A stretch of DNA of 64,000 nucleotides from an uncultured Oscillospiraceae bacterium. GTDB lineage: Bacteria; Bacillota; Clostridia; Oscillospirales; Oscillospiraceae. Where the stretch lies: contig CAKSWT010000006.1 of NCBI GenBank assembly GCA_934512135.1, positions 62,001 to 126,000 of the forward strand. Direction: 5' to 3'. Under the pieces are notes generated by a model that worked only from the letters and a program-made list of their open reading frames with translations, searched no databases and was not told the DNA's origin. Position numbers and translations under genes: made by a program. Position 1 is the first letter of the stretch, and every line of letters starts with the position of its first letter. This document shows, in pieces, positions 61,583 through 64,000 of this stretch.

Positions 61583-63709
61583 TTATATATCCTTTGCCGC
61601 CTGGGCCGGATCTGCGTCGGATTCCAGCACCGATTTCAGCGCGCTTCTGGCCCGCTCCCGCAGGGATGCCGTATCTCCTGCCGTACCGCACAGGCCACTT
61701 AAATAGCTCCGGAAGGTATCCGCCTGCGCCTGCGTCAGCGGTTCCACCTCATAGAGTTCGCCCTCCAGACTGACCTGGCCGCCTGTGGTGGCGCTGGTGC
61801 CGTCGCTGCTCTCATAGGTGAGCCCCTGGATGGCATCCTGTTCCGCCTCCCGGTAGGCCGTCTCCAGCACCGGGAACCCATTGGCCAGCTGATACTGCTC
61901 CATGGACTGGCTGGACAAAATGGCCTTTAGGAAGGTCCACGCCTCCCCCTGATGGGTAGAGGCAGCGGGAATGGCCAGCTGCTGGGGAGAATATTGCAGC
62001 ATCCCCCCGTTGCCGGATTCCGTGGGATACCCCTTGAGCACCATGTCTCCCTCCAGCGCCTTCTGAAGTCCCAGCCAGGTGGAGAAATTTGAGATATTTA
62101 CCTGCCAGAGCAGCAAAGAGCCGTCCTTCAGGCAGGGAATTCCCTGATTTTGCTGATTGGCTGTCAGCGCATAAATTGCGCTGTCCTCCACGGGGATCTT
62201 CTGAACCGCCGTCACCATAGAAGCATAGTCCGTAATGTAGTTTCCGTCCCGCTCCAGCAGCGTGTCCAGGGTATCATAGGCATTGCTGTACTGCAGCACC
62301 GCCGCATCCGGGTGCTGGGCGACGATCTGAGCAAACTCCGCCGGTGTCCAGCCCTCCTGCGCCCCCAGCACAGACCCGGTCCCCACCAGGGTGTCAACGG
62401 TAAAGTAAAGGGGCAGGCCGGTGACGCTTTCTCCAGCCACCAGCGTCTGGCGCAGTCCGTCGGTAAAGCTGGATGCCCCCACCTCGTCGTCGAAGAACTG
62501 GGAGAGATCCGCAAGGTCCGTCATCCCGTCGAGCTGCTCTGTCAGAATCAAATCCAGATCCTTGGCGTCCTCCTGGAGCCGGGCGGCCCCGTCGCTGTAG
62601 CTCCGGTAGTTCACCAGATGGATCCGGAAGTCCTCCTGGGACTGATTGAAGGCCACCGTCAAGGCGTTCAGGGCGCTGACCAGCTCAGGGTCCCCCACAC
62701 AGTATCCCACATTCACCTGGGTCTTTTCCTGGTCCTGGGACACAGGTACCTGGGTCAGCGTCCCCAGCCGCGTGGCGCTTTGGGTGCTGGACACCACATA
62801 GATGGTGGCGGCGTCCTGGGCAGCTGCTGACGCCAGCGCCTCCGGATTGACATCGGTGTCGATCCAATCCAGCACCGCCGTCATGGTTGCGGTTTCTCCA
62901 TCCAGGGCATAGAGACTGCCTCCGTCAGAGAGCAGCACGGTTCCCTGCCATCCCGGATAGGCCCGATAGGTTTTGGAGGCCTCCGTCAGGGTTGCTCCGA
63001 TGGATTCGGTGTTCAGCAGCTTCACCGCCCCCTGATAGACTCCGCTGGTCCCCAGCTTTTGCGTGCTGAGAACCACCTGTCCGTCGGAAAGCCGCACCAA
63101 ATTGATGCCCTGCTCATCCCCCAGGTCAAAGGACGACACCTGCTTGCCCTGGCGGGAATAAATCCGCAGCCATCCGGCGCCCAGCAAGTAGAAGCTCCCG
63201 TCTCCGTCCACCGCCATGGTGTAGGGATAGAGCTTCCCGGAGTCCGACAGGCTTACCGTCTCCTGGAGACTGCCGCCCTCTGCCGGGACGCTGCAAAGCT
63301 CCAATCCGTTTTCCGTCTCCACGCAGTACCACAGCTCCTCCGCCCCCGGCGCCACGGTGAGTACCGTACCGCTGATGCCATCGGCGGTCACCGGACTTCC
63401 TGCCAAGGGATCGTAGACACTGCGGCTACCGTCGTCCTGGGACACCTCCAGCAGGAGCTTGTCTCCCACAAAAAACAGCCGTTCCGGCACACCGTCCAGC
63501 ACCAGGTCCGACCAGGACGGCTGATAGGCATAGCCGGTCTGCTCCTGGGGAGACTGGGTGGTCTGGGGCACCACGGCCGCTGCCGTGGCGGTGGGTCCTT
63601 CCGGCTGAGCTGCGGAGCTCGGGGCGGACGTCTTGTCTCCGCAGCCGGATAAAATAAAGCCCAGGGCCAATACAAGGCCCAGGAGCCGCTTGCACTTCAT
63701 GTGTTTCAT
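61583..63709 (-). CDS. Large extracellular solute-binding lipoprotein
   Basis: About 708 residues. A lipobox signal peptide (LGFILSGC) is followed by a Ser/Ala/Pro linker. A beta-propeller-like region (about 60-330, repeated VPAEGGSLQET, DGDGSFYLLG, LSDGGSLYALDG) precedes a family-1 extracellular solute-binding domain (about 340-640). The latter has VAFNQSQEDFRIHLVNY, LDLILTEQLDG and HQGEAWTFLKAIL. This fusion occurs in clostridial sugar-type binding proteins that lack a linked permease. No ABC partner is nearby, so the substrate and transporter are unknown. Confidence 0.78.
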   Translation of the reverse strand: MKHMKCKRLLGLVLALGFILSGCGDKTSAPSSAAQPEGPTATAAAVVPQTTQSPQEQTGYAYQPSWSDLVLDGVPERLFFVGDKLLLEVSQDDGSRSVYDPLAGSPVTADGISGTVLTVAPGAEELWYCVETENGLELCSVPAEGGSLQETVSLSDSGKLYPYTMAVDGDGSFYLLGAGWLRIYSRQGKQVSSFDLGDEQGINLVRLSDGQVVLSTQKLGTSGVYQGAVKLLNTESIGATLTEASKTYRAYPGWQGTVLLSDGGSLYALDGETATMTAVLDWIDTDVNPEALASAAAQDAATIYVVSSTQSATRLGTLTQVPVSQDQEKTQVNVGYCVGDPELVSALNALTVAFNQSQEDFRIHLVNYRSYSDGAARLQEDAKDLDLILTEQLDGMTDLADLSQFFDDEVGASSFTDGLRQTLVAGESVTGLPLYFTVDTLVGTGSVLGAQEGWTPAEFAQIVAQHPDAAVLQYSNAYDTLDTLLERDGNYITDYASMVTAVQKIPVEDSAIYALTANQQNQGIPCLKDGSLLLWQVNISNFSTWLGLQKALEGDMVLKGYPTESGNGGMLQYSPQQLAIPAASTHQGEAWTFLKAILSSQSMEQYQLANGFPVLETAYREAEQDAIQGLTYESSDGTSATTGGQVSLEGELYEVEPLTQAQADTFRSYLSGLCGTAGDTASLRERARSALKSVLESDADPAQAAKDI

Positions 63710-63762
63710 CATGCCTCCTGAGATTTGCGTACCGTGCCGGAGTCAGGACCCCGGCACAGCGG

Positions 63763-64000
63763 TTATTTTCGGATGTTCTTTTCGTAAATTCGGCGCAGGC
63801 CCTTGAGCAGGAGCCATTCATCCACCAGAATCTCTCTGCTGCAATGGGGCGCAATGACCCCCGCCAGGGAGCCGGTGGCAATGACCGTACAGGCCCTTCC
63901 CAGCTGCCCTTCCATTCGGTCCACCATGCCGTCCAGCATGGCGGCGGTGCCGATGATTGCCCCGGACTTCATGCTGTCGATGGTGTTCTTTCCAATGACG
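63763..64000 (-). CDS. coaX: Type III pantothenate kinase, C-terminal fragment
   Basis: The last 78 residues of a CoaX protein: the conserved IGKNTIDSMKSGAIIG, then VIATGSLAGVIAPHC and LVDEWLLLKGLRRIYEKN. The 5' part lies beyond the window. CoaX phosphorylates pantothenate in coenzyme A synthesis. Confidence 0.88.
   Translation of the reverse strand, partial: VIGKNTIDSMKSGAIIGTAAMLDGMVDRMEGQLGRACTVIATGSLAGVIAPHCSREILVDEWLLLKGLRRIYEKNIRK

Overview
The window looks like a chromosomal segment of a GC-rich, spore-forming anaerobe of the class Clostridia, probably an Oscillospiraceae-type gut bacterium. This rests on the spoIIGA-sigE pair, a HydS-like hydrogenase sensor beside a SpoIIE-type phosphatase, Firmicutes-type ribosome binding sites, mini-RNase III, RqcH, a ClpE-like ATPase, an ECF transporter module and a 6S RNA. 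The species call is inference; the gene content is read from the sequence.

Layout. 1-11.4 kb: the 5' end of an oligoendopeptidase F gene, the phosphatase/hydrogenase-like pair, sigE-spoIIGA, a tightly overlapping DUF951-recQ-hisC-radical SAM operon, an S1-domain protein and rarA. 11.43-20.95 kb: an accessory block bounded by an exact 190-bp direct repeat. The left copy holds the promoter and first 43 codons of an endonuclease III gene fused to the tail of an rlmD-like rRNA methyltransferase gene. The right copy leads into the intact nth. Between them lie an AT-rich stretch (XRE regulator with membrane and zinc-ribbon segments, small lipoprotein), a cobalamin-riboswitch operon (surface-anchored CbiK-type chelatase, lipoprotein, FecBCD-type ABC importer), a YolD-like gene and a probable IS200/IS605 end.

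21.5-32.7 kb: a CapA-like protein, a DUF1538 membrane protein paired with a double PII-like protein, tRNA-Leu(UAG), mrnC-rqcH and a heterodimeric ABC exporter. 32.8-46.6 kb, all minus strand: DUF3783, nitroreductase, bifunctional glutathione synthase, ClpE-like ATPase, DUF5711, truA, ecfT-ecfA2-ecfA1, an rRNA-methyltransferase-like gene and a class A PBP. 46.9-54 kb, mostly plus strand: DUF1292, 6S RNA, a PrsA/SurA-like foldase, split TSUP genes, yqgF (minus strand) and the rpmG-secE-nusG-rplK-rplA-(L10 leader)-rplJ-rplL cluster. 54-57.6 kb: a MoxR/DUF58/DUF4129-like operon. 57.6-64 kb: a beta-helix protein with a Met/Pro-rich linker divergent from an HxlR regulator, a Sel1-repeat protein, a dense cluster of hairpins, a large solute-binding lipoprotein and the 3' end of coaX.

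Most of the window is housekeeping. The most unusual part is the 9.3-kb block between the two nth copies, whose repeats are still identical and which therefore looks like a recent recombination event.
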